Positions 52,136 through 61,040 of a DNA stretch of 64,000 bases are shown here, one piece after another. The position numbers and the translations under genes are program-made. The DNA comes from an uncultured Collinsella sp. GTDB taxonomy: Bacteria; Actinomycetota; Coriobacteriia; Coriobacteriales; Coriobacteriaceae. Numbering within the stretch: position 1 is the stretch's first letter; each line of letters opens with the position of its first letter. The notes below the pieces were generated by a model. That model ran no database searches. It saw nothing but the letters and a program-made list of their open reading frames with translations, and was not told the DNA's origin. Location of the stretch: contig CABQWP010000004.1 of the NCBI GenBank assembly GCA_902467875.1, positions 1-64,000 on the forward strand. The letters are read 5' to 3'.

Positions 52136-53215
52136 ATGAAGTTTCTTAAAGACAAGCAGACGCGTCACGACTTTGTCACGTACGCCATGTGCATCGTGGC
52201 CTTCGCCATCGTGTTCTTTATGCAGTCTAACCACATGATTCCGCGCATGATCGCCGGTCAGCTGGTTCCCATCACGGCCTATATCGTCATGGCCATTTCC
52301 CTCAACCTCGTCGTCGGCATCGCGGGCGACTTGTCGCTGGGCCACGCGGGCTTTATGAGCGTCGGTGCCTACACGGGCATCGTCACCGCCGTCGCGCTGG
52401 AGAGCGCCGTTCCGTCCGATCCGATGCGTCTGATCATCAGCATTGTGGTCGGCGCTATCGCCGCTGCCATCTTGGGCTTCTTGATTGGTATCCCGGTCCT
52501 GCGCCTGAGCGGCGACTATCTGGCCATCGTGACCCTGGCTTTTGGCGAGATCATCAAAGAGATCGTCACCTGCCTCATTGTGGGCGTCGACTCCCGCGGC
52601 CTGCACGTGATTTTTAACATCACGGGCAACTCTACGATCGACGACCTGCACCTGCTCGAGGACGGCACCGCCATCATCAAGGGCGCCCAGGGCGCCTCGG
52701 GCGTGTCGACGTACTCGACCTTCCTCGCCGGTGCCATCCTGGTCATGGTCGCACTCGTGATCGTGCTCAACCTGGTCCGCAGCCGTACCGGCCGTGCCAT
52801 TATGGCCGTGCGCGATAACAAGATTGCAGCCGAGTCCGTAGGCATCTCCGTCACGGAGTACCGCATGATTGCCTTCGTGGTTTCCGCTGCCCTCGCCGGT
52901 GCTGCCGGAGCTCTCTTCGGCGGTAACTTCTCGCAGCTCTCCGCCACCAAGTTCGACTTCAACACGTCGATCCTCATCCTGGTGTTCGTGGTCCTGGGCG
53001 GCCTGGGCAACATGCGCGGTTCCGTCATCGCGGCGGCGTTGCTCACGGTGCTTCCCGAGCTGCTTCGTCAGTTCTCGGACTACCGCATGCTCATCTATGC
53101 CATCGTGCTGATCCTGGTCATGATTTTTACCAACAACCCGCAGCTCAAGGCGTTCTTCGGTCGCGTCAAGGACCGCTTTGCTTCCAAGAAGGAGGTGGCA
53201 GCCGATGCCCAGTAA
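52136..53215 (+). CDS. livM: Branched-chain amino acid ABC permease LivM
   Basis: The 359-aa second permease has about ten helices and the family motifs LSLGHAGFMSVGAY and LRLSGDYLAIVTLAFGEI, and GGLGNMRGSV near its end. It shows a loop insertion (about 155-185) with the charged stretch DDLHLLEDGTA. A GTG at 52127 is an alternative start. Its end overlaps livG by 11 bp. Confidence 0.93.
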   Translation: MKFLKDKQTRHDFVTYAMCIVAFAIVFFMQSNHMIPRMIAGQLVPITAYIVMAISLNLVVGIAGDLSLGHAGFMSVGAYTGIVTAVALESAVPSDPMRLIISIVVGAIAAAILGFLIGIPVLRLSGDYLAIVTLAFGEIIKEIVTCLIVGVDSRGLHVIFNITGNSTIDDLHLLEDGTAIIKGAQGASGVSTYSTFLAGAILVMVALVIVLNLVRSRTGRAIMAVRDNKIAAESVGISVTEYRMIAFVVSAALAGAAGALFGGNFSQLSATKFDFNTSILILVFVVLGGLGNMRGSVIAAALLTVLPELLRQFSDYRMLIYAIVLILVMIFTNNPQLKAFFGRVKDRFASKKEVAADAQ

Positions 53216-54065
53216 ATTTGAGTTCAAGAAGGGCAAGATGGTCCCGTATCCTTCTGGCGCCATCGTTCCCGATCGTGACCTGGGCGAGCGCCCTGCACTC
53301 GAGTGCATCCACCTGGGCATTGAGTTCGGTGGCCTTAAGGCAGTCGACGACTTTAGCCTGACTATCGGCAAGACCGAGATCGCCGGTCTGATCGGTCCCA
53401 ACGGCGCCGGCAAGACCACGGTCTTCAACCTGCTCACCAAGGTGTACCAGCCCACGCATGGCACCATCCTGCTCGACGGCGAGGACACCTCGGGCAAGTC
53501 GGTCTACCAGGTCAACCGCATGGGTATTGCCCGTACCTTCCAGAACATTCGCCTATTCAACACCATGACGGTGGAGGATAACGTCAAGGTCGGCCTGCAT
53601 AACCAGGAGCGTTACTCCGGCTTTGAGGGCGTGCTGCGCCTGCCGACGTATTGGAAGCACGAGAAGGCTGCTCACGAGCGCGCCATGGAGCTGCTGTCCA
53701 TCTTTGATATGGAGCATCTGGCAAACGAGCAGGCCGGATCGCTGCCTTACGGCGCACAGCGTCGTCTGGAGATCGTCCGCGCGCTTGCCACCAACCCCAA
53801 GCTGCTGCTGCTCGATGAGCCTGCCGCCGGCATGAACCCGTCCGAGACCGCGGAGCTTATGGAGAACATCGTCAAGATTCGTGACACCTTCGGCATCGCC
53901 ATCATGCTTATCGAGCATGATATGTCGCTCGTTATGAACATCTGCGAGGGCATCTGCGTGCTCAACTTTGGCAAGGTCATTGCCAAGGGTACGGCCGAGG
54001 AGATCCAGAACAACGACGCCGTTATCGAGGCATATCTGGGCAAGCAGGATAAGGGGGAGAACTAA
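53205..54065 (+). CDS. livG: Branched-chain amino acid ABC ATPase LivG
   Basis: The 286-aa ABC ATPase has Walker A GPNGAGKTT, the signature region LPYGAQRRLEI (a diverged LSGGQ as usual in LivG), Walker B LLLLDEPAAGMNPSE and the IEHDMSL switch histidine. An N-terminal stretch of about 35 residues before the fold is longer than usual. An AAGGAGG site lies within livM. The stop codon abuts the livF start. Confidence 0.93.
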   Translation: MPSKFEFKKGKMVPYPSGAIVPDRDLGERPALECIHLGIEFGGLKAVDDFSLTIGKTEIAGLIGPNGAGKTTVFNLLTKVYQPTHGTILLDGEDTSGKSVYQVNRMGIARTFQNIRLFNTMTVEDNVKVGLHNQERYSGFEGVLRLPTYWKHEKAAHERAMELLSIFDMEHLANEQAGSLPYGAQRRLEIVRALATNPKLLLLDEPAAGMNPSETAELMENIVKIRDTFGIAIMLIEHDMSLVMNICEGICVLNFGKVIAKGTAEEIQNNDAVIEAYLGKQDKGEN

Positions 54066-54779
54066 ATGGCAGAGCCGATGCTTTCCGTCTACAACATCAA
54101 CGTCTGGTACGGCGCCATCCACGCCATCAAGGACATCTCCTTTAACGTCAACGAGGGCGAGATCGTGGCCTTGATTGGTGCCAACGGCGCCGGCAAGTCC
54201 ACGACGCTTAAGACCGTCTCGGGCCTGCTGCGTTCCAAGACCGGCTCCATCAAGTTTATGGGCGAGGACATTACCCATACGCCTGCCGACAAGCTGGTGG
54301 GCAAGGGCCTGGCTCAGGTTCCCGAGGGCCGTCGCGCCTTTTTGCAGATGACGGTCGAGGAGAACCTGGAAATGGGTGCCTATACGCAGCCCAAGTCCAC
54401 GGTGGCTCCGGGCCTCGAGCGCGTCTACGAGCAGTTCCCGCGCCTAAAGGAGCGCCGTCGCCAGGTCGCCGGCACCCTTTCGGGCGGCGAGCAGCAGATG
54501 CTCGTTATGGGCCGCGCCCTTATGAGCAACCCTAAGCTGCTCATGCTCGATGAGCCCTCCATGGGTCTGGCGCCGATTCTGATTGAGCAGATCTTCCAGA
54601 TCGTCGAGGACCTGCACAAGGCCGGCACCACGGTGCTTCTGGTCGAGCAGAACGCGCAGATGGCACTTTCCATCGCTACACGCGGCTATGTACTCGAGAC
54701 CGGCAAGATCACCATGACCGGCACCGGTCAAGAGCTGCTGCACGACGATAACGTCCGCAAGGCCTATCTGGGCGGTTAA
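54066..54779 (+). CDS. livF: Branched-chain amino acid ABC ATPase LivF
   Basis: The 237-aa ATPase is the second subunit of the Liv transporter. It has Walker A GANGAGKST, signature LSGGEQQML, Walker B LLMLDEPSMGLAP and the VEQN switch segment. It starts immediately after the livG stop codon, with GGGGGAG upstream. It ends the operon before a strong terminator. Confidence 0.95.
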   Translation: MAEPMLSVYNINVWYGAIHAIKDISFNVNEGEIVALIGANGAGKSTTLKTVSGLLRSKTGSIKFMGEDITHTPADKLVGKGLAQVPEGRRAFLQMTVEENLEMGAYTQPKSTVAPGLERVYEQFPRLKERRRQVAGTLSGGEQQMLVMGRALMSNPKLLMLDEPSMGLAPILIEQIFQIVEDLHKAGTTVLLVEQNAQMALSIATRGYVLETGKITMTGTGQELLHDDNVRKAYLGG

Positions 54780-54789
54780 TCCATTCAAC

Positions 54790-54827
54790 AAAGGGGGCGC
54801 TGACCAACCCGGTCAGCGCCCCCTTTT
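54790..54827 (+). terminator. Terminator after liv operon
   Basis: AAAGGGGGCGCTGACC (54790-54805) pairs with GGTCAGCGCCCCCTTTT (54811-54827), with a 5-base loop and T-run. Confidence 0.9.
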
Positions 54828-54830
54828 AAG

Positions 54831-54893
54831 TTGCGGTGAAATAGGGACTAAATGGGGGCGCTAGACGCCAAAACAGTCCCTATTCCACCGCAA
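54831..54893. repeat. 19-bp inverted repeat with inner stem
   Basis: TTGCGGTGAAATAGGGACT (54831-54849) pairs with AGTCCCTATTCCACCGCAA (54875-54893) with one wobble change, and the loop contains GGCG/CGCC. It follows the liv terminator by four bases and precedes cutC. Its arms differ from the other palindrome families, although they share a GGGAC core. Confidence 0.75.
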
Positions 54894-54954
54894 CTTCATG
54901 GGGATGTGTGACAATGCCCGTCGGAAAACATCTGCTGTCTTTGGGGGTCTATCT

Positions 54955-55632
54955 ATGCTGTACGAGTTTTGTGCCGAGAACTTTGAGCGGGTGCCGGCGG
55001 CTATCGAGGCCGGTGCAAGGCGCATCGAGCTGTGCGATAACCTTGCCGTCGGTGGTACCACGCCCTCGGCCGGCGTTATCAGCGCTACGACCAACTATGC
55101 CCACGAACACGATGCACGGGTGATGTGCATGATCCGTCCGCGTGGCGGCGACTTTCACTACAACCAGGATGAGCTGCGCATGATGGAGATGGACTTGGGC
55201 CTTGCCGTGAGTGCGGGCGTTGACGGCTTGGTCTTTGGCTGCTGCAAACCCTGCGCTGGCGGATGGGCGCTCGACGAACTTACGCTTGGCGCCCTCGTGA
55301 TGGCTGCGGGCTGCGCGACCGAGGAATGTAAGCGTGATCCCATCGACATCACCTTCCACATGTCATTTGACCAGCTCTCGCCCGAGGCTCAGCTCGATGC
55401 GATTGATACACTTGCCGACTGCGGCGTTACGCGCATCCTCACGCATGGCGGCGCTGCCGGTACGTCGATCGAGGATAATTTCGATTACCTGGCTCGTTTA
55501 ATCGAGTATGCGGGCGATCGTTTGACCATCCTTCCCGGCGGCGGCATCACTACGGCAAATCGCGACGCGGTCGCGGCGGCGCTAGGCGTCTCCGAGCTCC
55601 ATGGCACCAAGATCGTGCCGCTGGAGGTATAA
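54955..55632 (+). CDS. cutC: CutC family protein
   Basis: The 225-aa TIM-barrel protein has the CutC start MLYEFCAENFERVPAAIEAGARRIELCDNL in pattern, then PRGGDFHYNQDEL and RILTHGGAAGTS. CutC was linked to copper homeostasis, but its biochemical function is debated. I chose the ATG at 54955, preceded by TTGGGGGT; the in-frame ORF from 54898 overlaps the palindrome region. The DUF4931 gene follows 3 bp later. Confidence 0.9.
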   Translation: MLYEFCAENFERVPAAIEAGARRIELCDNLAVGGTTPSAGVISATTNYAHEHDARVMCMIRPRGGDFHYNQDELRMMEMDLGLAVSAGVDGLVFGCCKPCAGGWALDELTLGALVMAAGCATEECKRDPIDITFHMSFDQLSPEAQLDAIDTLADCGVTRILTHGGAAGTSIEDNFDYLARLIEYAGDRLTILPGGGITTANRDAVAAALGVSELHGTKIVPLEV

Positions 55633-55635
55633 CCC

Positions 55636-56436
55636 GTGGCGCTGGTATTTGACGTTCAGCAGGCGAGCGGTAAGCCCGACGATAATCGTCGCCCTGGCAC
55701 CGCGTGCCCCTTTTGCGACACGGAGGGACTTGCCAACATCATCCAGCGCGATGGTGACTGTATCTGGCTCGAGAATAAGTTCAAGACCTTGCGGGCCACA
55801 CGTCAGACCGTATTGATCGAGTCTGCCAATCACGACGCCGACCTGGTGACCTATGAACCGGATGAGCTGCATCATGTGATGCGGTTTGCCCTGGGCTGTT
55901 GGCAGCAGATGATCGATTCCCAACAGTACCGCAGTGTGCTCATGTACAAGAACAAAGGCCCACTTTCGGGCGGCAGCCTCGTCCATCCACACATGCAGAT
56001 TGTGGGCCTGGAACAGGAGGACGGCTATGCGGCGCTGACCTCAGCCAACTTTGAAGGCATCGATGTTTGGCAGAGGGGAAGGGTTGCGGTCAACATCTCA
56101 ACCGAACCGATTATGGGGTTCTTTGAGGTCAATGTTTCAGCCCCGCAGGGAATCGCCGCCAGCGATGGCGCGCGAGACCAAGCCGAGACGGACCTCTTCG
56201 CCGATGCGATTCAGGTAGCTCTGCGCTATATCCTGAACGAGCACCATGGTGGTCGCGCAGAGTCGTACAACTTGTTCTTCTACCACATGGACGGCCGGAC
56301 CATTGCCAAGGCGCTTCCGCGCTGGGTGGTTTCACCCTACTTTGTCGGGTATCGGCTGGCTCAGGTCAATGCTGAGACCACGCTCGATGTCGATGCGGAG
56401 CGATTCCGCGCACATCTGGAGGCGCTCACATCGTAA
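55636..56436 (+). CDS. DUF4931 HIT/GalT-like protein
   Basis: The 266-aa protein has an N-terminal CPFC zinc-like knuckle, NKGPLSGGSLVHPHMQIVGL, whose HPH-Q motif recalls the galactose-1-phosphate uridylyltransferase/HIT active site, and NLFFYHMDG near the C-terminus. It may transfer or hydrolyse a nucleotide; no substrate is known. The start is a GTG with a GGAGG site 3 bp after the cutC stop, so the two are probably co-translated. Confidence 0.8.
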   Translation: MALVFDVQQASGKPDDNRRPGTACPFCDTEGLANIIQRDGDCIWLENKFKTLRATRQTVLIESANHDADLVTYEPDELHHVMRFALGCWQQMIDSQQYRSVLMYKNKGPLSGGSLVHPHMQIVGLEQEDGYAALTSANFEGIDVWQRGRVAVNISTEPIMGFFEVNVSAPQGIAASDGARDQAETDLFADAIQVALRYILNEHHGGRAESYNLFFYHMDGRTIAKALPRWVVSPYFVGYRLAQVNAETTLDVDAERFRAHLEALTS

Positions 56437-56463
56437 AGTGAGCGCCCGCACACTGCGGACGGT

Positions 56464-57462
56464 TTAGCGCGCCATTGCATCGCGGCCGGCCTCGACCCGC
56501 TTGCGCTGGGCGGCGCGCTCCTCGCCGGTCAGACGCTCAAAGAAGTGTCCGATAAGCGAGGCGAGCACCTGCTGAAACAACGTTCCACACATGACGGGAA
56601 ACACAACTTCGCCCGGAAAGTATTGCGTGGCGATGACGGCGCCCGAAGAGATATTGCGCATGCCGCAGGTAAAGCACATGGTGGTCGTCTCGCTATACGG
56701 CAGGTGCAACGCGCGGGCGACCAGAATGCCCACGACAAAACCGCTGATGGCGAAGACCAAAATAAAGAGGGCGACTTCCAGGCGCACCGCGTTCATGTGC
56801 AGCACGTACTCGCTCATGGCGGTGGAGTTGGACGCGATGACGCCCATCATCATAAATTTGCAGGCGGGCGAGAGCGCGGGGGAGAGCTTCTCGTGGCCCC
56901 AGCCGCGCGTAAGTTCGTTGATTACGATGCCAAGGATGGCGGGGATGGCAATCATAAAGGCCATGTTCTGCATCATGCTCGGAACATCGATTGCGACGGT
57001 GGCACCCAGCAGGAGCTTGAGCGTGAGCGGAATCGTCACGGGCGATATAACCGAGGACGTCAGGATGATGGTGAGTGCGAGCGGGCCGTTGCCGCCGAAC
57101 ATGCTGATCCACATAAAGGCAGTGACTGCCACGGGTACGCTGTACTCGATCACGATGCCGCAGACAAGGTTGGGGTTGGAGCCAAAGAACAGTGAGCCCA
57201 TGACATATGCCGCGATGGGGATGAGCACGGCCGAGACAAATAACGCCAAAATCAGATGAAGGGGACGGCGGAACACCTCGGCCACCTGGTGAAAGGTGTT
57301 ACTGAGTGCACCCTGAAACGTCATAAAGGCAAACAAGGTGGGAACGATGGGCTTGAGAACGCCGATCTGCTGAGGAAAGAGCACGCCGAGCGCCACGCAA
57401 ATCGGAACGATGATCTGCATGTACCCCGCGAGAAACTTGCCCAGTCCAACCCATTGCTTCAT
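56464..57462 (-). CDS. Bile acid:sodium symporter family transporter
   Basis: The 332-aa membrane protein has ten helices of the BASS fold with GNGPLALTIILTSSVISPVTIP and EYSVPVAVTAF, and the sodium-site-like TCGMRNISSGAVIA in the second repeat. It may move organic anions, including bile acids or 2-keto acids, but substrate prediction within this family is unreliable. The ATG at 57462 is the first codon of the conserved part; the longer ORF is not supported. Confidence 0.82.
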   Translation of the reverse strand: MKQWVGLGKFLAGYMQIIVPICVALGVLFPQQIGVLKPIVPTLFAFMTFQGALSNTFHQVAEVFRRPLHLILALFVSAVLIPIAAYVMGSLFFGSNPNLVCGIVIEYSVPVAVTAFMWISMFGGNGPLALTIILTSSVISPVTIPLTLKLLLGATVAIDVPSMMQNMAFMIAIPAILGIVINELTRGWGHEKLSPALSPACKFMMMGVIASNSTAMSEYVLHMNAVRLEVALFILVFAISGFVVGILVARALHLPYSETTTMCFTCGMRNISSGAVIATQYFPGEVVFPVMCGTLFQQVLASLIGHFFERLTGEERAAQRKRVEAGRDAMAR

Positions 57463-57685
57463 ATGCTCTTGTGACTCCCTATGCCCGTGAATCCGTTTGA
57501 ATGGATATGCTAGACGCTCGCATGCGTCCGTGCGGCTGAAACGCCCGATTATTTCGAGGCTATTACCGACATCGTTTACCGAAACCGCGGTGTGCTGCGG
57601 CGATTTGCGTCCGCGCTGCACGGTATAATAAATCTGTTCAACAGATCTGCCTGCCGAAGCGGGTATACACAGAGGACTCATCGCT

Positions 57686-57751
57686 ATGAACCGTGAGAGG
57701 TATCGCGGCGACCTGCCCCTATCGGGGGTGGGCGCCTATGTCATCGCTTAA
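57686..57751 (+). CDS. Possible 21-aa leader ORF ahead of recJ
   Basis: An ATG after AGAGGA opens MNRERYRGDLPLSGVGAYVI and one more alanine, then TAA. The ORF overlaps the chosen recJ start by 14 bp in another frame. This could couple translation of the downstream gene. It may equally be chance, as it has no known homologue. Confidence 0.3.
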   Translation: MNRERYRGDLPLSGVGAYVIA

Positions 57752-60700
57752 GACGACGCATCGCTGGGCGGTCGCTCAGCAAAAGCCCGAGCTCGAAAAG
57801 GAGCTTTCGGCTGGTCTGGGCATACCCGGGCTGGTGGCGCGCATTATGGTTGCGCACGGCATTACATCCATCGAGGAAGGCCAGCTTTTTTTGACGCCTT
57901 CGCTCGATCGCGACTGGGCGGACCCACTCGTTATTCCGGGCATGGCGGTCGTCGCCGACCGCGTTGAGCGTGCTATTCGCAGCCACGAGCGCATCGCCGT
58001 CTTTGGCGATTTTGACGTCGACGGCATTACGTCGACTTGTCTGTTGACCGAGGCGTTGCGTTCGTTTGGCGCCAACGTCACGCCGTTTATTCCGCACCGC
58101 TTTGACGAGGGCTACGGCCTGTCGCGTGCGGCGCTCGACCGCGTCAACGAGCTCGCTCAACCCAACCTGATCGTGACCGTCGATAACGGTATCGCTGCCA
58201 AGGAAGAGGTTTCCTATCTGGAGAGCTTGGGAATCGATTTGGTGGTCACGGACCATCACGAGCCGTCCGATCAGGTGCCGCAGGGCGTGCCCTTGACCGA
58301 TCCCAAACTCGAGGATGAGGGCCCCTCACGCGAACTTGCCGGTGCCGGTGTGGCGCTCAAGCTGGTGCAGGTTTTGGGCGAGCGTCTGGGTAAGCCGTCG
58401 TATTGGCGTTCGCTGATTGAGGTTGCGGCGCTGGGCACCGTGTCTGACATGATGCCATTGACGGCCGAGAACCGCGCGTTGGTCGCCGAGGGCATCCAAC
58501 AGATGCGCGTGACGGCTCGTCCCGGCTACATTGCGCTTGCAGCGCTCGCCAAGGCCGACCTTTCTACCATTACGGCGGACGGTCTATCGTTCTCGCTCAT
58601 TCCCCGCTTAAACGCCGCCGGCCGCATGGCCGATCCCAAGCTGGCGCTCGACCTGCTGCTTGCCCGCGATCCTATCGAGGCAAGTGCACTGGCGGCCGAG
58701 CTCGAGGAGATCAACCGTCAGCGTCGCGAGATTGAGGCGGAGCTCACGCGTGATGCCATGGCAAAGGTCGAGGAGACCTATGATGGCGGTCGCGCAATCG
58801 TCGTGGGTGGCGAGGGCTGGCACGAGGGCGTTAAAGGCATCGTGGCGAGCCGCCTTACCAACCGATATCACGTGCCGGCGTTGCTCTTCTCTATCGAGGA
58901 CGGTATAGCACGTGGCTCGGGTCGCTCGGTGGGCAAGGTCAACCTGTTCGAAGCCGTCGAGCGCTGCTCCGACCTGCTGATTCGCCGCGGCGGACATGCC
59001 GGTGCGGTGGGCGTGACCATCGAGGCGTCTAAGCTCGATGAGTTTCGTCGTCGCCTTTCCGCCGTGTTGTCCGAGCTTCCCGCCGAGGACTTTGAGGACA
59101 CCGACGAGGTTGCCGCCACGGTTGACCTTTCCGAATTGAATATCGAGACCATCGAGCAGATTTCCCGCCTTGAGCCGTTTGGCCAGGGTAATAAGGTGCC
59201 GCTGCTGGCTGCCGAGGGCGTGACGATGTGCGATCGCGCCGTGGTGGGCAAGACCGGCGAGCATATGCGCTTCGTGGCGACGGATGGCGCCGCGAGCGTG
59301 CCGGCCATCATGTTTCGTGTGCCGCAGATCGATAGGCTTATCAATTGCGACAGCGCTGTCGACTTGGTGTTCGAGGCCGTTGCCGAGCATTGGCAAGGTC
59401 GCGTAAAGCCAAAGCTCATGATTAAGGATGTCTTGGTCCGCGATACCACGGCGCCCAGCGTTGACGACCCGGCATGTGAGCTTCGCCGCGGCGTACAACC
59501 GGCGGATTCTGGACTGCGCCTGGAGTCGCGTAAACGCGAGACGCTTGCCCAGCTTTCCTATACCGAGCTCACGCGCTCACTCATTCACAGCTTTATCGGA
59601 TCGAACCAGCCGCACCGCGCGCAGGTCGAGGCGCTCGATGCCCTGGCCGATCACCAAAGTGTTCTGGCCGTTATGGGAACGGGGCGCGGCAAGTCTCTTA
59701 TCTTCCATGTGCATGCCGCGCGCGAGGCGGTTCTTCGCGGGCGTGCGAGTATCTTTGTCTATCCGCTGCGCGCGCTCGTTGCCGACCAGGCCTATCACCT
59801 CTCGTCGACGATGGCCGCGCTCGGCATTGGCGTAGGCGTGCTGACCGGCGAGACCGTGGAAGCCGCGCGCGATGACGTGTTTGCCGGCCTGGCTTCGGGT
59901 CGCACCGGCATCGTTCTCACGACGCCTGAGTTCCTTTCCATCCATCGCGATCGCTTTGCGCGTTCTGGACGTATCGGCTTTGTCGTTATCGATGAGGCAC
60001 ACCATGCCGGCCTTGCCAAGGGCGGTGACCGGAGCGCATACCTCGACATGCCCGATATTCTCAAGGCCCTGGGCAACCCCGTTGTCATGGCCGCGACTGC
60101 CACCGCAACGGCTCCGGTTGTGGCCGAGCTCGCCCGCGTGCTACCGATTACCCGCACGGTGGTTGACGAGACGGTGCGCGAGAACTTGCAGCTCGAGGAT
60201 GACCGAGACCTTGCGAGCCGCGAAAATCGCCTGGTGTCGATCGTGGCGACGGGGGAGAAGACCGTTATCTATGTGAACTCACGCGACCAGTCCGTGGCGC
60301 TTGCCAAGACGTTGCGCAAACGCGTGCCCGACTGTGCGACCCAGATCGCGTTCTATAACGCCGGGCTTGCGCGCTCCGATCGCCGCCGTGTTGAGGAAGC
60401 CTTTAGAGACGGAAGTCTCAGCTGCATCGTTTCAACCTCGGCCTTCGGTGAGGGCGTCAACCTGCCCGATATCCGTCATGTCGTGCTCTACCACATGCCG
60501 TTTGGCGCGATTGAGTTTAACCAGATGAGCGGCCGTGCCGGCCGCGATGGACAGCCCGCCGTGATTCACCTGCTCTATTCGTCGCGTGACGCTCGTATTA
60601 ATGAGCGCCTGCTCGATTGTTACGCGCCCGAGCGCGATGAGCTTGTCACGCTCTATCGAGCGCTGCAGACCATGTGGCGCTCCAACCGTGGCAAGACGGG

Positions 60701-61025
60701 GGACGATTCATTCTGCGCAAGCGATATCGACATTGCGCAGATGTGTCTTGCCATCGATGCCCGCACGCCGGTCGACGAGCGCTCGGTGGAAAGCGGCCTG
60801 GGAATCTTCGAAGAACTCGGTTTCTGCCGCGTTTCGGGGTTTGACGATACGCGTCGCATCGCGATGGCGGAAAACCCCGGTCGCGTGCAATTAAGCAGGT
60901 CAATTCGCTATTTGGAGGGCTTGCGCTCGCGCATGGAGTTCACGGCTTTTCGGAGTTGGGCACTCGATTCGTGCGCTTCTGATATGCTAGCCAAAGTTAA
61001 CCGCCCGATCGTACCGCGGGCCTAG
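57738..61025 (+). CDS. recJ: RecJ exonuclease fused to a RecQ-like helicase
   Basis: Residues 1-580 form a complete RecJ 5'-3' single-strand exonuclease: DHH motif I FDVDG at 91-96, VTDHHE (172-175) and GGHAGAVG. Residues about 600-1010 form a DEAD/DEAH helicase with Walker A GTGRGKS (Lys652), DEAH 752-755, ATATAT and MSGRAGRDGQP. RecJ and a RecQ-like helicase act together in recombination repair, so fusing them is logical. The 1095-aa length is about double that of usual RecJ. The ATG at 57738 follows GGGGGTGGG; a GTG at 57693 is possible. It is 15 bp ahead of rel. Confidence 0.9.
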   Translation: MSSLKTTHRWAVAQQKPELEKELSAGLGIPGLVARIMVAHGITSIEEGQLFLTPSLDRDWADPLVIPGMAVVADRVERAIRSHERIAVFGDFDVDGITSTCLLTEALRSFGANVTPFIPHRFDEGYGLSRAALDRVNELAQPNLIVTVDNGIAAKEEVSYLESLGIDLVVTDHHEPSDQVPQGVPLTDPKLEDEGPSRELAGAGVALKLVQVLGERLGKPSYWRSLIEVAALGTVSDMMPLTAENRALVAEGIQQMRVTARPGYIALAALAKADLSTITADGLSFSLIPRLNAAGRMADPKLALDLLLARDPIEASALAAELEEINRQRREIEAELTRDAMAKVEETYDGGRAIVVGGEGWHEGVKGIVASRLTNRYHVPALLFSIEDGIARGSGRSVGKVNLFEAVERCSDLLIRRGGHAGAVGVTIEASKLDEFRRRLSAVLSELPAEDFEDTDEVAATVDLSELNIETIEQISRLEPFGQGNKVPLLAAEGVTMCDRAVVGKTGEHMRFVATDGAASVPAIMFRVPQIDRLINCDSAVDLVFEAVAEHWQGRVKPKLMIKDVLVRDTTAPSVDDPACELRRGVQPADSGLRLESRKRETLAQLSYTELTRSLIHSFIGSNQPHRAQVEALDALADHQSVLAVMGTGRGKSLIFHVHAAREAVLRGRASIFVYPLRALVADQAYHLSSTMAALGIGVGVLTGETVEAARDDVFAGLASGRTGIVLTTPEFLSIHRDRFARSGRIGFVVIDEAHHAGLAKGGDRSAYLDMPDILKALGNPVVMAATATATAPVVAELARVLPITRTVVDETVRENLQLEDDRDLASRENRLVSIVATGEKTVIYVNSRDQSVALAKTLRKRVPDCATQIAFYNAGLARSDRRRVEEAFRDGSLSCIVSTSAFGEGVNLPDIRHVVLYHMPFGAIEFNQMSGRAGRDGQPAVIHLLYSSRDARINERLLDCYAPERDELVTLYRALQTMWRSNRGKTGDDSFCASDIDIAQMCLAIDARTPVDERSVESGLGIFEELGFCRVSGFDDTRRIAMAENPGRVQLSRSIRYLEGLRSRMEFTAFRSWALDSCASDMLAKVNRPIVPRA

Positions 61026-61040
61026 GGGAAGGGGACCTCG

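Noticed and set aside
51221..53497. A 758-codon minus-strand ORF across livH and livM
   Set aside because: The composition is low-complexity His/Asp/Gly typical of antisense to GC-rich membrane genes, and livHM are unmistakable on the plus strand.
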